36,576 nucleotides of DNA. Source: a bacterium (GTDB taxonomy: Bacteria; Planctomycetota; Planctomycetia; Gemmatales; Gemmataceae). The stretch lies in the NCBI GenBank assembly GCA_017308215.1, contig JAFKFQ010000273.1, forward strand, positions 1 through 36,576, written 5' to 3'. The first letter of the stretch is position 1, and each line of letters begins with the position of its first letter. The position numbers and the translations under genes were made by a program. Positions 16,653 to 23,892 of this stretch are shown here, piece after piece. The notes beneath the pieces are model-generated. The model was not told the DNA's origin. It saw only the letters and a program-made list of their open reading frames with translations, and made no database searches.

Positions 16653-17289
16653 AATTCTGGCGGACGCCCGGGCGCACGAGCTCGGAAACCGGCACCGACT
16701 TCGATCCGACCCACAGACCAAACCACTCCATCACCAACACGTCCTCGTCGGCCGAAACGTAGTAACTGTGGTCCGGCTCACCGCTCACGTAGTAGCCGTT
16801 TAGCCATAGTGGCCGCAAGGGGATGGCGAGCGCCTGTTCGGGCTTCATCTCATCCCGCACGGCGGCAACGTGGGGACAGCTCAGCGTGGCCTCTTGCAAT
16901 AGGAGTGTCGTGAGGAAGTGGTTGAGCGATGGGCATACGACGACGTACCCGCGCGGCGGTGCGTCCCAAACGTCCCGGGCGGCCGAATACACGGGTGGGT
17001 CCGGCTCTCCGACCGGACAGCGGGCGGTCCAATTCCCGGAGTTCTCCCAGGCGAACGTAACCATGCCGTTGATCCGGCGCAACCCGTCCACCGCGACGAG
17101 CGAGTCCTGCGTACCGAACGGGGTACGGTGCCCCTCGATCTCCGCCAGCTTGCCGAGCTCGCGGTAGATGGTGGCGAGACCGTCCGGTAAGTCGGCCGGG
17201 ATTCGCGCCGGGTCGAGCGACGGGTCGGCGAGCCAGTGGCGGTGGAACCGCTTCAGGAACGCCACGAGGTCGGGAATCGACGCGATCAT
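16642..17289 (-). CDS. SUKH-like (SMI1/KNR4 superfamily) protein
   Basis: 215 residues, cytoplasmic, no signal. The pattern fits the SUKH superfamily: LPDGLATIYRELGKL at about 34-48, an FAWENSGNW strand with the typical ENxG turn at about 79-87, GEPDPPVY at 94-101, and SLNHFLTTLLLQEA in the following helix. Many SUKH proteins are immunity proteins against contact-dependent or polymorphic toxins, others are general regulators. No toxin gene is adjacent, so immunity is not shown. The ATG overlaps the TGA of the upstream alpha/beta hydrolase gene by four bases (17286-17289), so they are translationally coupled. The family call comes from motif spacing only and could be wrong. Confidence 0.6.
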   Translation of the reverse strand: MIASIPDLVAFLKRFHRHWLADPSLDPARIPADLPDGLATIYRELGKLAEIEGHRTPFGTQDSLVAVDGLRRINGMVTFAWENSGNWTARCPVGEPDPPVYSAARDVWDAPPRGYVVVCPSLNHFLTTLLLQEATLSCPHVAAVRDEMKPEQALAIPLRPLWLNGYYVSGEPDHSYYVSADEDVLVMEWFGLWVGSKSVPVSELVRPGVRQNFIS

Positions 17290-18176
17290 ACCGGTTGCCC
17301 GTCACGCTCTTTGAAGAACCCCGTCAGTCGCGCCGCCAGCCAGTGGCGGAACTCGTCCGTCGTCGGCGGGCAGTGCTTGCAGTTCGTCATCACCTCCGTG
17401 TCCACCCCGGGAATCAGCGCCTTCGCCCGTGCCACCAGCGGGCCGCCCGGGAACGAGATGTCGTCGGACGCGCCGAGCACGAGTGTCGGCATCGACAGGC
17501 CGCGGAGCTCGGCGTCGGTCGCCAGCGGTGGGATGCGGAGGTCGAGTACCATGTCCCACATCCCGTCGCCCATGAACCCGGCCCAGTCGTCGTCCCACGT
17601 CGTCAGGAGCGGGGCGAGGAGGCGGCGGAGGTTGCGGTCGGTGCGGCGGAGGCGGTAGCGGAGCATCGGCAGGGCCATCCTCGTCAGCCCTTTCCAGTGC
17701 GACCCGTTCACGATGCCGGCGGGCACGAGCAACCCCAGTTTGCGGACCCGCGCCGGGCGCGCGACCGCGAACTGCCGCGCCACGAACCCACCCCAGCTCA
17801 CACCGAAGACATTCGCGGCCCCGAGGCCGAGTGCGTCGAACACCTCGGCCAGCCAGACGGCGTACGAGTCGTCGTCGAGCTTGAGTTTCGTCTGCGGACC
17901 GTAGACCGACTGACCGGGGAGGTCCGGGGCGACGACGCGGAAGCGGTCGAGCAGCGGGCCGAGTTCGGAGAGGAGGTGCGCGGCGCCGGTCCGCATGGCG
18001 TGAAGGCAGACCAGCGGCGGCGCGGCCTCCGGGCCGGCGACGAGGGCCGTTCCCGGCCCGAGTGAAGTGGTGACGACGCGCCGATCGACCGGCGCCGGCA
18101 CGCGCGCGAGGAACCGGTCGTACCACGCCTCCAGCCGGTCCCTGCCGGCCTCGCTCGTCCAGACCGTGTACCCCAT
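17286..18176 (-). CDS. alpha/beta hydrolase
   Basis: 296 residues, an alpha/beta-hydrolase fold enzyme without signal peptide. The catalytic triad is readable: nucleophile Ser127 in GVSWGGF, acid Asp238 or Asp239 in LGASDDISFPG, and His268 in NCKHCPPT. The usual HG oxyanion motif is HAMRTGA (59-65). PDLPGQS at 84-90 is the normal strand-4 motif. A cap of about 70 residues with a run of basic and Trp-rich segments (about 150-215) would shape the substrate site. Substrate unknown; esterase, lipase or C-C hydrolase are all possible. GGAGGAG directly before the ATG supports the start. It is coupled by a 4-bp overlap to the downstream SUKH-like gene and separated by 63 bp from the thioredoxin gene upstream. 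Confidence 0.88.
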   Translation of the reverse strand: MGYTVWTSEAGRDRLEAWYDRFLARVPAPVDRRVVTTSLGPGTALVAGPEAAPPLVCLHAMRTGAAHLLSELGPLLDRFRVVAPDLPGQSVYGPQTKLKLDDDSYAVWLAEVFDALGLGAANVFGVSWGGFVARQFAVARPARVRKLGLLVPAGIVNGSHWKGLTRMALPMLRYRLRRTDRNLRRLLAPLLTTWDDDWAGFMGDGMWDMVLDLRIPPLATDAELRGLSMPTLVLGASDDISFPGGPLVARAKALIPGVDTEVMTNCKHCPPTTDEFRHWLAARLTGFFKERDGQPV

Positions 18177-18239
18177 CGCGCTCCTCCGTTGGTTCTGGAG
18201 GATCGACCGCCGGTGGTGCGGCGGGGATAACCGATCGCG

Positions 18240-19094
18240 TCAGTAGATGATGTTGCGGAGGCGGCCGCGGTAGTCGTCGGCCTCGGGGCTGCGTGCGCCG
18301 ATAGCGTTGAAGATGCGCACCATCAGCTCGCGCACCGGGCCGCGGCCGAGCGCCGGGTCGTCCTCCGCCGCGGCGATGAGCACGTCCATCGCCGGCACGT
18401 ACTCGCCGCGGGCCGCCAGCACGGCGGCGAGCGGCACGTGCGTCGCGGCGTCGGTCGCCGCGGCCTTCGCGGCGGCGAGATCGGTGTCGGTGTGCGGAGT
18501 CTCGCGCAGCGCGATCACCGCCTTCAGTCGCTCCGCTTCCGCCAGCTCGTCGCCGCCCTCGACCGGGGCCAGAAGTGCGGCGGCCTCGGCCTCGTTGCCG
18601 GGCGTCGCCAGTAGCACCCGCGCCAGGCCGACGCGGGCAGCGGGGTCGTCGGGGTTGGCAGCGAACTGCTCGCGGTAGGCGAAGAGTGCGGCGGCCGGGT
18701 CGCGGGCTTCCGCCTCGCGCGGGTCGGGCTTCGGCTCGCCGGTGCCGGGGCTGGCCGGCAGTAGCTTCTCGACGAACTGGCGGACCTGTGGTTCGGGCAG
18801 CGCGCCCTCGAAGCGGTCGGCGAGCTTGCCGCCGACGACCGCGAACACGGCCGGGATGCCGTTCACCCCGAACGCCGCCGGCAGCTCCTGCTCCTCGTCG
18901 GTGTTCACCTTGGCGAGGATGAACGCCCCGGCCTTCTCGGCGGCGAGGCGTTCGAGGACCGGCGCCAGTGCCCGACACGGCCCGCACCACGGCGCCCAGA
19001 AGTCGATGACGACCGGCACCTCGTGGGACTTGTCCACGACCTCCTGCTGGAACGTGTCGGCCGTGACCTCGACCACCCACGGGGAACCCGCCAT
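18240..19094 (-). CDS. thioredoxin-domain co-chaperone, YbbN/CnoX-like
   Basis: 284 residues in two parts. The thioredoxin domain (about 1-112) has the active site WCGPC with Cys37 and Cys40 and the cis-proline loop GIPAVF (Pro81). The C-terminal half (about 130-284) is a helical TPR-like region with YREQFAANPDDPAARVGLARV and a final MDVLIAAAEDDPALGRGPVRE, as in YbbN/CnoX. Those proteins combine a holdase activity with redox protection of clients that they pass to DnaK or GroEL. Unlike E. coli CnoX, whose active site is altered, a full WCGPC is present, so real disulfide reductase activity is likely. GGGAGG lies 5 nt before the ATG. It is probably transcribed with or just after the sigma-propeller gene, 66 bp upstream. 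Confidence 0.88.
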   Translation of the reverse strand: MAGSPWVVEVTADTFQQEVVDKSHEVPVVIDFWAPWCGPCRALAPVLERLAAEKAGAFILAKVNTDEEQELPAAFGVNGIPAVFAVVGGKLADRFEGALPEPQVRQFVEKLLPASPGTGEPKPDPREAEARDPAAALFAYREQFAANPDDPAARVGLARVLLATPGNEAEAAALLAPVEGGDELAEAERLKAVIALRETPHTDTDLAAAKAAATDAATHVPLAAVLAARGEYVPAMDVLIAAAEDDPALGRGPVRELMVRIFNAIGARSPEADDYRGRLRNIIY

Positions 19095-19160
19095 CGTCGC
19101 CTCCCGGTTAGAAGAGGCTGTTATATGGCGGCTGGCTTGCAGACCGGGCGAACGGCCGGG

Positions 19161-21320
19161 TCACTCCGCCGAGAAGTCCCACAGCCCGAGGCGCGTCTGC
19201 GCGCCGTTCGGCTCCAACACCGCGAGCACCGGTCGCGTCGGGTGGAAGGCGACGGCGGTGACGCGCCCCGGCCACGACCGCACCAGCCGTCCGGTCGTCG
19301 TGTCCCACACACCCAACCGCGGATCCCCGCGGGTGATCGAGCTCTGTGCTCCCCCTAACCCCTTGCCCTTCAGCGGGGATTCCTTCTTCTCCACCCGGCT
19401 GTACGGAACGGCCATCAACTTCCCGTCGGCCGTGAACGACGCCGTGGTGGCGTGCACCTCCAACAGTTCGCCCGCGTCCGACAGAGACATCGTCCTGCCA
19501 GTCGCCGCGTCGAGCAGGGCGGGTTTGTTGAACCCGCGCGACACCAGGACTCGGCCGCCGTCGCGGGACAGGCCGAGCGGGTACGACAACTTCGGCTCGC
19601 TGCCGGGGAACGTGTCGAGTTCGGGCACCACCTGCCACCCCTTCTTCCCCACGGGGTGGATCGCGATCGCATCCGTCTTGGCGTCGGCGAGCACCACGGT
19701 CTTCCCGTCGGCGGATAGCTGGGCGGTTCGGAAATCGCCGTCGTAGGTGTCGAGGGTTTCGAGCGCCTTCCCAGCCGTCGCGTCGACCCGGCGGAGTTCG
19801 ACCTTGCGGATGACGGCGTCGTCGCGGCCGAGCACCAGTGTGCGGTAGCTCTTCCCGTCGGCGGCGAAGGCGAAGTCGGTGGACTGCTCCGGGTCGAGGG
19901 CGAATTCCTTCGAGTAGGGGACGAGCGACAGCGCCCGCCCCGCCGGCCCGATGGGTGCACCGCCCTCGCCGCCCTCGGCACCCGGCGGGAAGGCGGGCAC
20001 CCCGTCCGGCCCGGGGCGGCCGACGATGCCGATGACGAAGAACGACGCTTGATGCCGCCCGCTGACCAACCCACTCTCGCGGCGGACGAGGAGGAGTTCC
20101 TTCCCGTCCGGGGTGAACCCGACGAACCGGTCCGGGGCGTGACCGGTGGTCGCGCCGAACACCCGCGGCGCCTGCGCGCCCGCCGTCTCGACCACCAGCA
20201 ACGCCTCGTCCCCCGTACCCGGGGCGGCGGGCGGCGCCGCCCCGGCAGGCGGCCCGTACATCGCCCGCCCCTCCGGGGTGAAGACGACCACCAGCCGGTC
20301 GCCGGCCGGGCTCCACACCACCCGCCGGCCGTCGCGTACCGGCAGGTCGATCGCCTCGCGCAGCTTCGGCGCGGCGCCGATTTTCACCGCCTTCACCTTC
20401 GGCGCGGGCTCCTTCGGCTGCGCACCGCCGCCCTCCTCCGGTTCATCGACCACCGTGACGACAGCGGGTGGCGGGGGCGCGGGCGGGTTCGCCTTCGGCG
20501 CCGGGTCGGCACGGCCGCCGGCGACCACGGCGCCGGCGACGAGGGACAGCGCCAGCGCGCCGCCGAGCAACACGGTCTTCACGGGAAACCCTCCGGCCGC
20601 GAGGCGGGCGACGGCCGCCGGGACGGCCGCCCCGGCCGCCCACGCCGCCACCACCCCGCACGTGTTCGAGACGAGAACCTCGGGGACCACCGCCCGCCCC
20701 TCCGCCACCGCCGCCGGCACGCCCAGCGCCGACAGCACCACCCCCCGCCGCGTCAGCCGGTCGGCCAGCTTCCGCCGGCCGTTCGCCAGCCGGCTGGACA
20801 GTGTCCCTTCCGGAATGCCGAGCGCCCGCGCCGCCTCCGCCCGGCTCGCCCCCTGGAGGTCGCAGAGGACGATCGGCTCGCGGTAGTGCGCGGCCAGCGC
20901 GGCGAGCTCCTCGTGCAGCGCCGGGCCGATGTCGGTCGGCGGCGGGGCGGCGGGGGCGACGGGGTCCGGCGGGTCCACGGCCTGCACCTCCCGCACCCGT
21001 CGCCGCGCCGCCGACCGCCGCGCCCGGCTCGCCACCTTCGCCGAAACGCCGTACAGCCAGTTCCCGAGCCGTCCCGGGTCGCGCAGCTGTCCAGCTTTCT
21101 TCGCCAACACCAGAAACACGGCCTGGAAGGCGTCCTCCGCGTCCTGCGGGTGGCCGGTGACACGGCGGCACACGGCGAGCACCAGCGGGCCGTGGCGGCG
21201 GACAATGGCGGCGAACGCGGCCGGGTCGCGGTCGGCGGCGAACCGGGCGAGCAACGGCCCGTCGTCCGGGTCGGGCGGGGCGAGCCGCAGCAGCAGCTGG
21301 CCCGGTCGGGTCGCGGACAT
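19161..21320 (-). CDS. ECF-type sigma factor fused to a transmembrane beta-propeller domain
   Basis: 719 residues in three parts. Residues about 25-108 form sigma region 2 (AFAAIVRRHGPLVLAVCRRV, HPQDAEDAFQAVFLVL, LGNWLYGVSAKVA). Residues about 133-190 form region 4 with the helix-turn-helix GASRAEAARALGIPEGTLSS. An Ala-rich link is followed by one membrane segment (KTVLLGGALALSLVAGAVVAG, about 248-268) and a Pro-rich spacer. The remaining 420 residues are WD40/YVTN-like propeller blades with repeated FTPDGKELLLV, SADGKTVVLAD, FTADGKLMAVP and VAFHPTRPVLAVL. The promoter-binding part would be cytoplasmic and the propeller outside, acting as a sensor. Similar C-terminally extended ECF factors are known from Gemmata-type planctomycetes. 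The ATG at 21320 is preferred (AAGGGGG just upstream); a GTG at 21335 is possible. No anti-sigma gene is adjacent. Confidence 0.88.
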   Translation of the reverse strand: MSATRPGQLLLRLAPPDPDDGPLLARFAADRDPAAFAAIVRRHGPLVLAVCRRVTGHPQDAEDAFQAVFLVLAKKAGQLRDPGRLGNWLYGVSAKVASRARRSAARRRVREVQAVDPPDPVAPAAPPPTDIGPALHEELAALAAHYREPIVLCDLQGASRAEAARALGIPEGTLSSRLANGRRKLADRLTRRGVVLSALGVPAAVAEGRAVVPEVLVSNTCGVVAAWAAGAAVPAAVARLAAGGFPVKTVLLGGALALSLVAGAVVAGGRADPAPKANPPAPPPPAVVTVVDEPEEGGGAQPKEPAPKVKAVKIGAAPKLREAIDLPVRDGRRVVWSPAGDRLVVVFTPEGRAMYGPPAGAAPPAAPGTGDEALLVVETAGAQAPRVFGATTGHAPDRFVGFTPDGKELLLVRRESGLVSGRHQASFFVIGIVGRPGPDGVPAFPPGAEGGEGGAPIGPAGRALSLVPYSKEFALDPEQSTDFAFAADGKSYRTLVLGRDDAVIRKVELRRVDATAGKALETLDTYDGDFRTAQLSADGKTVVLADAKTDAIAIHPVGKKGWQVVPELDTFPGSEPKLSYPLGLSRDGGRVLVSRGFNKPALLDAATGRTMSLSDAGELLEVHATTASFTADGKLMAVPYSRVEKKESPLKGKGLGGAQSSITRGDPRLGVWDTTTGRLVRSWPGRVTAVAFHPTRPVLAVLEPNGAQTRLGLWDFSAE

Positions 21321-21409
21321 CGGCCCCCCCTTCACCCCGTACTCCCCGGCCGCAGCGCGGCGCGTCGCGCCAGTTTACCGCGAGTGAACCCGCGACGTGT
21401 GAACTGCCG

Positions 21410-21468
21410 GGTATGATGCCGGAGTGTGGTGCGGCACGCGGTGCCGCACCACACTCCGGTATGATGCC
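21410..21468. repeat. perfect palindrome flanked by 11-bp direct repeat
   Basis: Perfect 19-bp arms (21419-21437 and 21441-21459) surround a 3-nt loop. The direct repeat GGTATGATGCC occurs at 21410-21420 and 21458-21468, overlapping the arm ends by two bases. This looks like a small palindromic insertion with its target duplication, placed just before the ATG of the transglutaminase-like gene. Confidence 0.85.
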
Positions 21469-21471
21469 CAT

Positions 21472-22296
21472 ATGGACCTGGACGCCACCCTCGCGGCGCT
21501 GGCCGCCGACCCGCACGCCGACGCCGACCTCGCTGAGCTCGCCCTGCACCTCGCCCGCGACGAGTATCCGGACCTCGACGTGGACGTGTACCTCGCCCGG
21601 CTCGACGACCTCGCCGAGCGCCTCCGCCCGCGCCTCACCGGCCGCCTCGCCGCCGACGCCGTCGAGCTCACGCAGCTCCTGTTCGCGGACGAGGACTTTA
21701 CGGGCAACCAGGCCGACTACTACGACCCGCGCAACAGCTACCTCAACGACGTTCTCGACCGGAAGCTCGGCCTGCCGATCACGCTGTCGCTCGTCGCCGC
21801 GGCCGTCGGCACCCGGGCCGGGCTGACGGTGGAGGGCGTCGGGCTGCCGGGGCACTTCGTGGCGAAGGTGGTCGGTGAGGACGGGGCGTCGGTGTTCTTC
21901 GACCCGTTCCACGCCGGCCGCTTCCTCGACCGCGCCGCGTGCGAGGAGCTCGTGACCGGGGCGACCGGGCAGCCGTTCGCGCTCACGCCGCAGGCCGCCG
22001 CTGCGTCGCCGAACGGCGCGATCGCCGTGCGACTGCTGACCAATCTGAAAAGCGTTTACCTGAAGACCGCCGACTTCTCGCGGGCGGCCCGGACGACGGA
22101 GCGACTGGTGTCTTTGCTTCCGAGCGATGCCGAGCAGCGCCGCGACCTGGGCGTGTGCCTGGTCCACGCCGGCCGCCCCGGGAAGGCGATCGGGCACCTG
22201 CGGGCGTACCTCGCGGCGGCCCCGAGGGCGGCGGATGTGGAGACGGTGGGGGAGTTCCTGTCCGAAGCGCTGCGCGAGGTGGCGCGGTGGAACTGA
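21472..22296 (+). CDS. SirB1-type transglutaminase-like protein with TPR region
   Basis: 274 residues, cytoplasmic. It matches the transglutaminase-like/TPR family typified by SirB1: DYYDPRNSYLNDVLDRKLG at 82-100, LPITLSLVAAAVG at 101-113, GVGLPGHFVAKV at 122-133, and FFDPFHAG at 142-149. The C-terminal third is a TPR-like helical repeat ending in IGHLRAYLAAAPRAADVETV. The family is widespread, but its biochemical role is not settled. His128 and Asp144 of the fold are present, while the usual catalytic Cys is not apparent. The ATG at 21472 follows only 3 bp after the flanking repeat of a palindromic insertion; no Shine-Dalgarno sequence is left, so the insertion may have replaced the original leader. 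Transcription could continue into the riboswitch region downstream. Confidence 0.85.
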   Translation: MDLDATLAALAADPHADADLAELALHLARDEYPDLDVDVYLARLDDLAERLRPRLTGRLAADAVELTQLLFADEDFTGNQADYYDPRNSYLNDVLDRKLGLPITLSLVAAAVGTRAGLTVEGVGLPGHFVAKVVGEDGASVFFDPFHAGRFLDRAACEELVTGATGQPFALTPQAAAASPNGAIAVRLLTNLKSVYLKTADFSRAARTTERLVSLLPSDAEQRRDLGVCLVHAGRPGKAIGHLRAYLAAAPRAADVETVGEFLSEALREVARWN

Positions 22297-22335
22297 GCGG
22301 GCGTCTCGGCTTGACGGTCCTCCGGGATCGGCGGG

Positions 22336-22364
22336 TTGCGGCGAGCCGAAAGTTGTTCTAGAGA
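22336..22364 (+). promoter_or_regulatory. candidate promoter for the riboswitch transcript
   Basis: TTGCGG (22336-22341) and TAGAGA (22359-22364) are exactly 17 bp apart, each matching its consensus at about half the positions. They lie about 90 bp upstream of the riboswitch aptamer, in the right place and orientation. Confidence 0.3.
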
Positions 22365-22450
22365 ACCGGTAGCAAACGACCGGGCGGGTATTGGCCGCCC
22401 GATCGGGGTCGGTCCCGGCGGGGCCGGGGGCGCCAACACCTTTCATCCTC

Positions 22451-22540
22451 GAAAGGGCAAACCCGTCGTGAGGCGGGGGCGCAAAGCTACGGGCCTGCGG
22501 CTCCCCCCACTACGGGCCGCAGGTCGCCTGGCTGCCGAAG
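22451..22540 (+). promoter_or_regulatory. cyclic di-GMP-I (GEMM) riboswitch aptamer
   Basis: The conserved features of the GEMM-I aptamer appear in order. GGGCAAACC is at 22455-22463. Stem P2 (22462-22467 with 22472-22477) is capped by the GNRA loop GTGA. The strand GGCGCAAAGCTACGGGCCT follows. Stem P3 CCTGCGGC/GCCGCAGG (22494-22501 with 22516-22523) is perfect, then TCGCCTGGCTGCCGAAG, whose TGCC closes P1 with GGCA (22456-22459). The base before CAAAC (22457) is G, which in the Vc2 aptamer (G20) favours c-di-GMP over cGAMP. The GNRA loop and its receptor side suggest a folded, functional aptamer. No gene follows on this strand for nearly 5 kb, so the regulated target is not evident. Confidence 0.88.
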
Positions 22541-22572
22541 GGGTGGCGTGGTGACAACCCCGTTCATCCCCG

Positions 22573-22602
22573 GGACGCGCGGCGCACTCCGCCGGCGCGT
22601 CC
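22573..22602 (+). terminator. GC hairpin after the riboswitch, possible expression platform
   Basis: Arms 22573-22584 and 22590-22602 pair fully apart from one bulged base, 30-odd bp after the aptamer. No T-run follows, so it could be a terminator needing Rho or a regulatory stem. Confidence 0.45.
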
Positions 22603-22651
22603 TGTCGTGCCCCCGGACCGGGTCACACCGGCCCGCCGGACCGACCCGCTC

Positions 22652-22724
22652 TTAGAGACGGTGGCGGAAAGAGAAATCGCCCTGGTTTTCGCAGCGTTCG
22701 GCTTCTTTACGCCACCGTCTCTTA
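22652..22724. repeat. long hairpin, 21-bp arms
   Basis: Arms 22652-22672 and 22704-22724 match at 19 of 21 positions around a 31-nt loop. ATTTGGG follows on the plus strand. It may be a terminator or a structured RNA segment between the riboswitch and the 3' end of upp. Confidence 0.6.
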
Positions 22725-22751
22725 TTTGGGACTATGAGACAATGAGACGAC

Positions 22752-22777
22752 GGGACCGGGGGAGAATACCCGGTCCC
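22752..22777. terminator. terminator-like hairpin between riboswitch transcript and upp
   Basis: A perfect 9-bp stem GGGACCGGG/CCCGGTCCC with an 8-nt loop is followed on the plus strand by the T-rich ATCATCTTTGTCTTT. It could stop plus-strand transcription, and minus-strand transcription leaving upp. Confidence 0.6.
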
Positions 22778-22807
22778 ATCATCTTTGTCTTTCCCTCGGT
22801 CCCAAAG

Positions 22808-23434
22808 TCACGCAGTGCCGAACTGCCGGTCCCCCGCGTCGCCGAGCCCCGGGACGATGTAGCCGATGTCGTTGAGTCGCTCGTCCCTCGCGGCGAGGTA
22901 GAGCGGCACGTCGGGGTGCGCGGCGACGAGCTCGTCGATCCCCTCGGGCGCGGCGATGAGGCCGACGAACTTAATCCGCTCGGTGCCGACCGCCTTCAGG
23001 ATGTCGATGGCGGCGATGGCGCTGCCGCCGGTGGCGAGCATCGGGTCGAGCACCAGCGCCACGTCCATGTCCGGCTTCGCCGGGAGCTTGTTGTAGTACG
23101 TCACCGGCTTGAGGGTGGCGTGGTCGCGGTACAGGCCGAGGTGCCACACGCTCGCCTCCGGCAACGCCTGGAGCATGGCGTCGGCCATCCCGAGCCCGGC
23201 CCGCAGCACCGGCACCAGCCCGACGCGGACGGCGATCTCCTCCCCTGCCGTCTCCGTGAGCGGCGTGCGGACGACGACCGGGCGGACGGGCAGGTCGGCG
23301 GTGGCGTCGAGGAACAGGACGCGCGAGATGGCGGCGACGAGTTCACGGAACTCGGGCGGGCGGGTGTCGGTCGTCCGCAGTCGGGCGACCTTGTGCCGCA
23401 CCAGCGGGTGCGCCGAGACGTGGACTGCGGCCAT
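22808..23434 (-). CDS. upp: uracil phosphoribosyltransferase
   Basis: 208 residues, standard family length. The enzyme joins uracil to PRPP to give UMP in pyrimidine salvage, in the cytoplasm. The PRPP loop DPMLATGGS is at residues 130-138. VPVLRAGLGM at 74-83 and the uracil-binding end YIVPGLGDAGDRQFGT are typical. The N-terminal SAHPLVRHKVARLR replaces the common NHPLxxHK pattern well. The start ATG has a weak site GGGTGA upstream. It is followed by terminator-like hairpins. Uracil could come from the nucleoside transporter at 2.4-3.7 kb, but the two genes are far apart and no regulation links them. Confidence 0.96.
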   Translation of the reverse strand: MAAVHVSAHPLVRHKVARLRTTDTRPPEFRELVAAISRVLFLDATADLPVRPVVVRTPLTETAGEEIAVRVGLVPVLRAGLGMADAMLQALPEASVWHLGLYRDHATLKPVTYYNKLPAKPDMDVALVLDPMLATGGSAIAAIDILKAVGTERIKFVGLIAAPEGIDELVAAHPDVPLYLAARDERLNDIGYIVPGLGDAGDRQFGTA

Positions 23435-23542
23435 AAATCACCCGGGCGTGGCGTGCTTACGGGCCAGCTTATCAGGAGGGGAGTATGGGAGTGGAGGAGT
23501 CGGAATCGACCCGCCTGATCTCCTCCGCTCCCGAAGACTCCC

Positions 23543-23740
23543 CTACTTATCGCCCAGAGGGAATCGCTTCAGGTCTGTACCGGCCTTCCGCAGCGCCGTT
23601 GCCCGGGCGAGCACCGCCCACCGCGGGGCGCGGCCGCCGACGAGCTCCTTCACCCGGGTCGCCGCCTCGTCGAGCGACCCGCTCGTGTTCCACAGTCCGA
23701 CGAACACGTCGACCGGCAACTGATCCACCTGTGTGGTCAT
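23543..23740 (-). CDS. small hypothetical protein
   Basis: 65 residues, soluble, no recognised family. The sequence is predicted mostly helical, with a pattern VDVFVGLWNTSGSLDEAA at about 11-28 and a basic middle (ELVGGRAPRWAVLARATALRKAG would span 33-55). The Asn/Thr/Ser-Gly-Ser segment followed by EAATRVKEL looks like a helix-turn-helix-type small domain, but this is only an impression. GAG about 7 nt before the ATG is a weak ribosome site. It sits alone between upp and the isomerase-like gene. The composition suits a real gene, but shortness keeps confidence moderate. Confidence 0.55.
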   Translation of the reverse strand: MTTQVDQLPVDVFVGLWNTSGSLDEAATRVKELVGGRAPRWAVLARATALRKAGTDLKRFPLGDK

Positions 23741-23892
23741 GGGCTCGACCCCGGTCCCGGGTCGGAGGCGCCCCCGCGCCCCGTCCCGGGAGCGTCACTC
23801 TACCGGGCCCCCCCCCGCGCCGCAGCGCGTCGGGCCGTGTGAACGCGGGGTGAAGAACGGTTCGCGCTCCGGTCGTGCGGGCGGGGTAAAGG

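Noticed and set aside
22336..22554. Short open frame covering the riboswitch
   Set aside because: Its codons are the conserved aptamer bases; the RNA structure explains the sequence better.
22607..23518. Plus-strand open frame after the riboswitch as its target gene
   Set aside because: Most of it is the mirror of upp, and it runs through two hairpins; no protein-like features.
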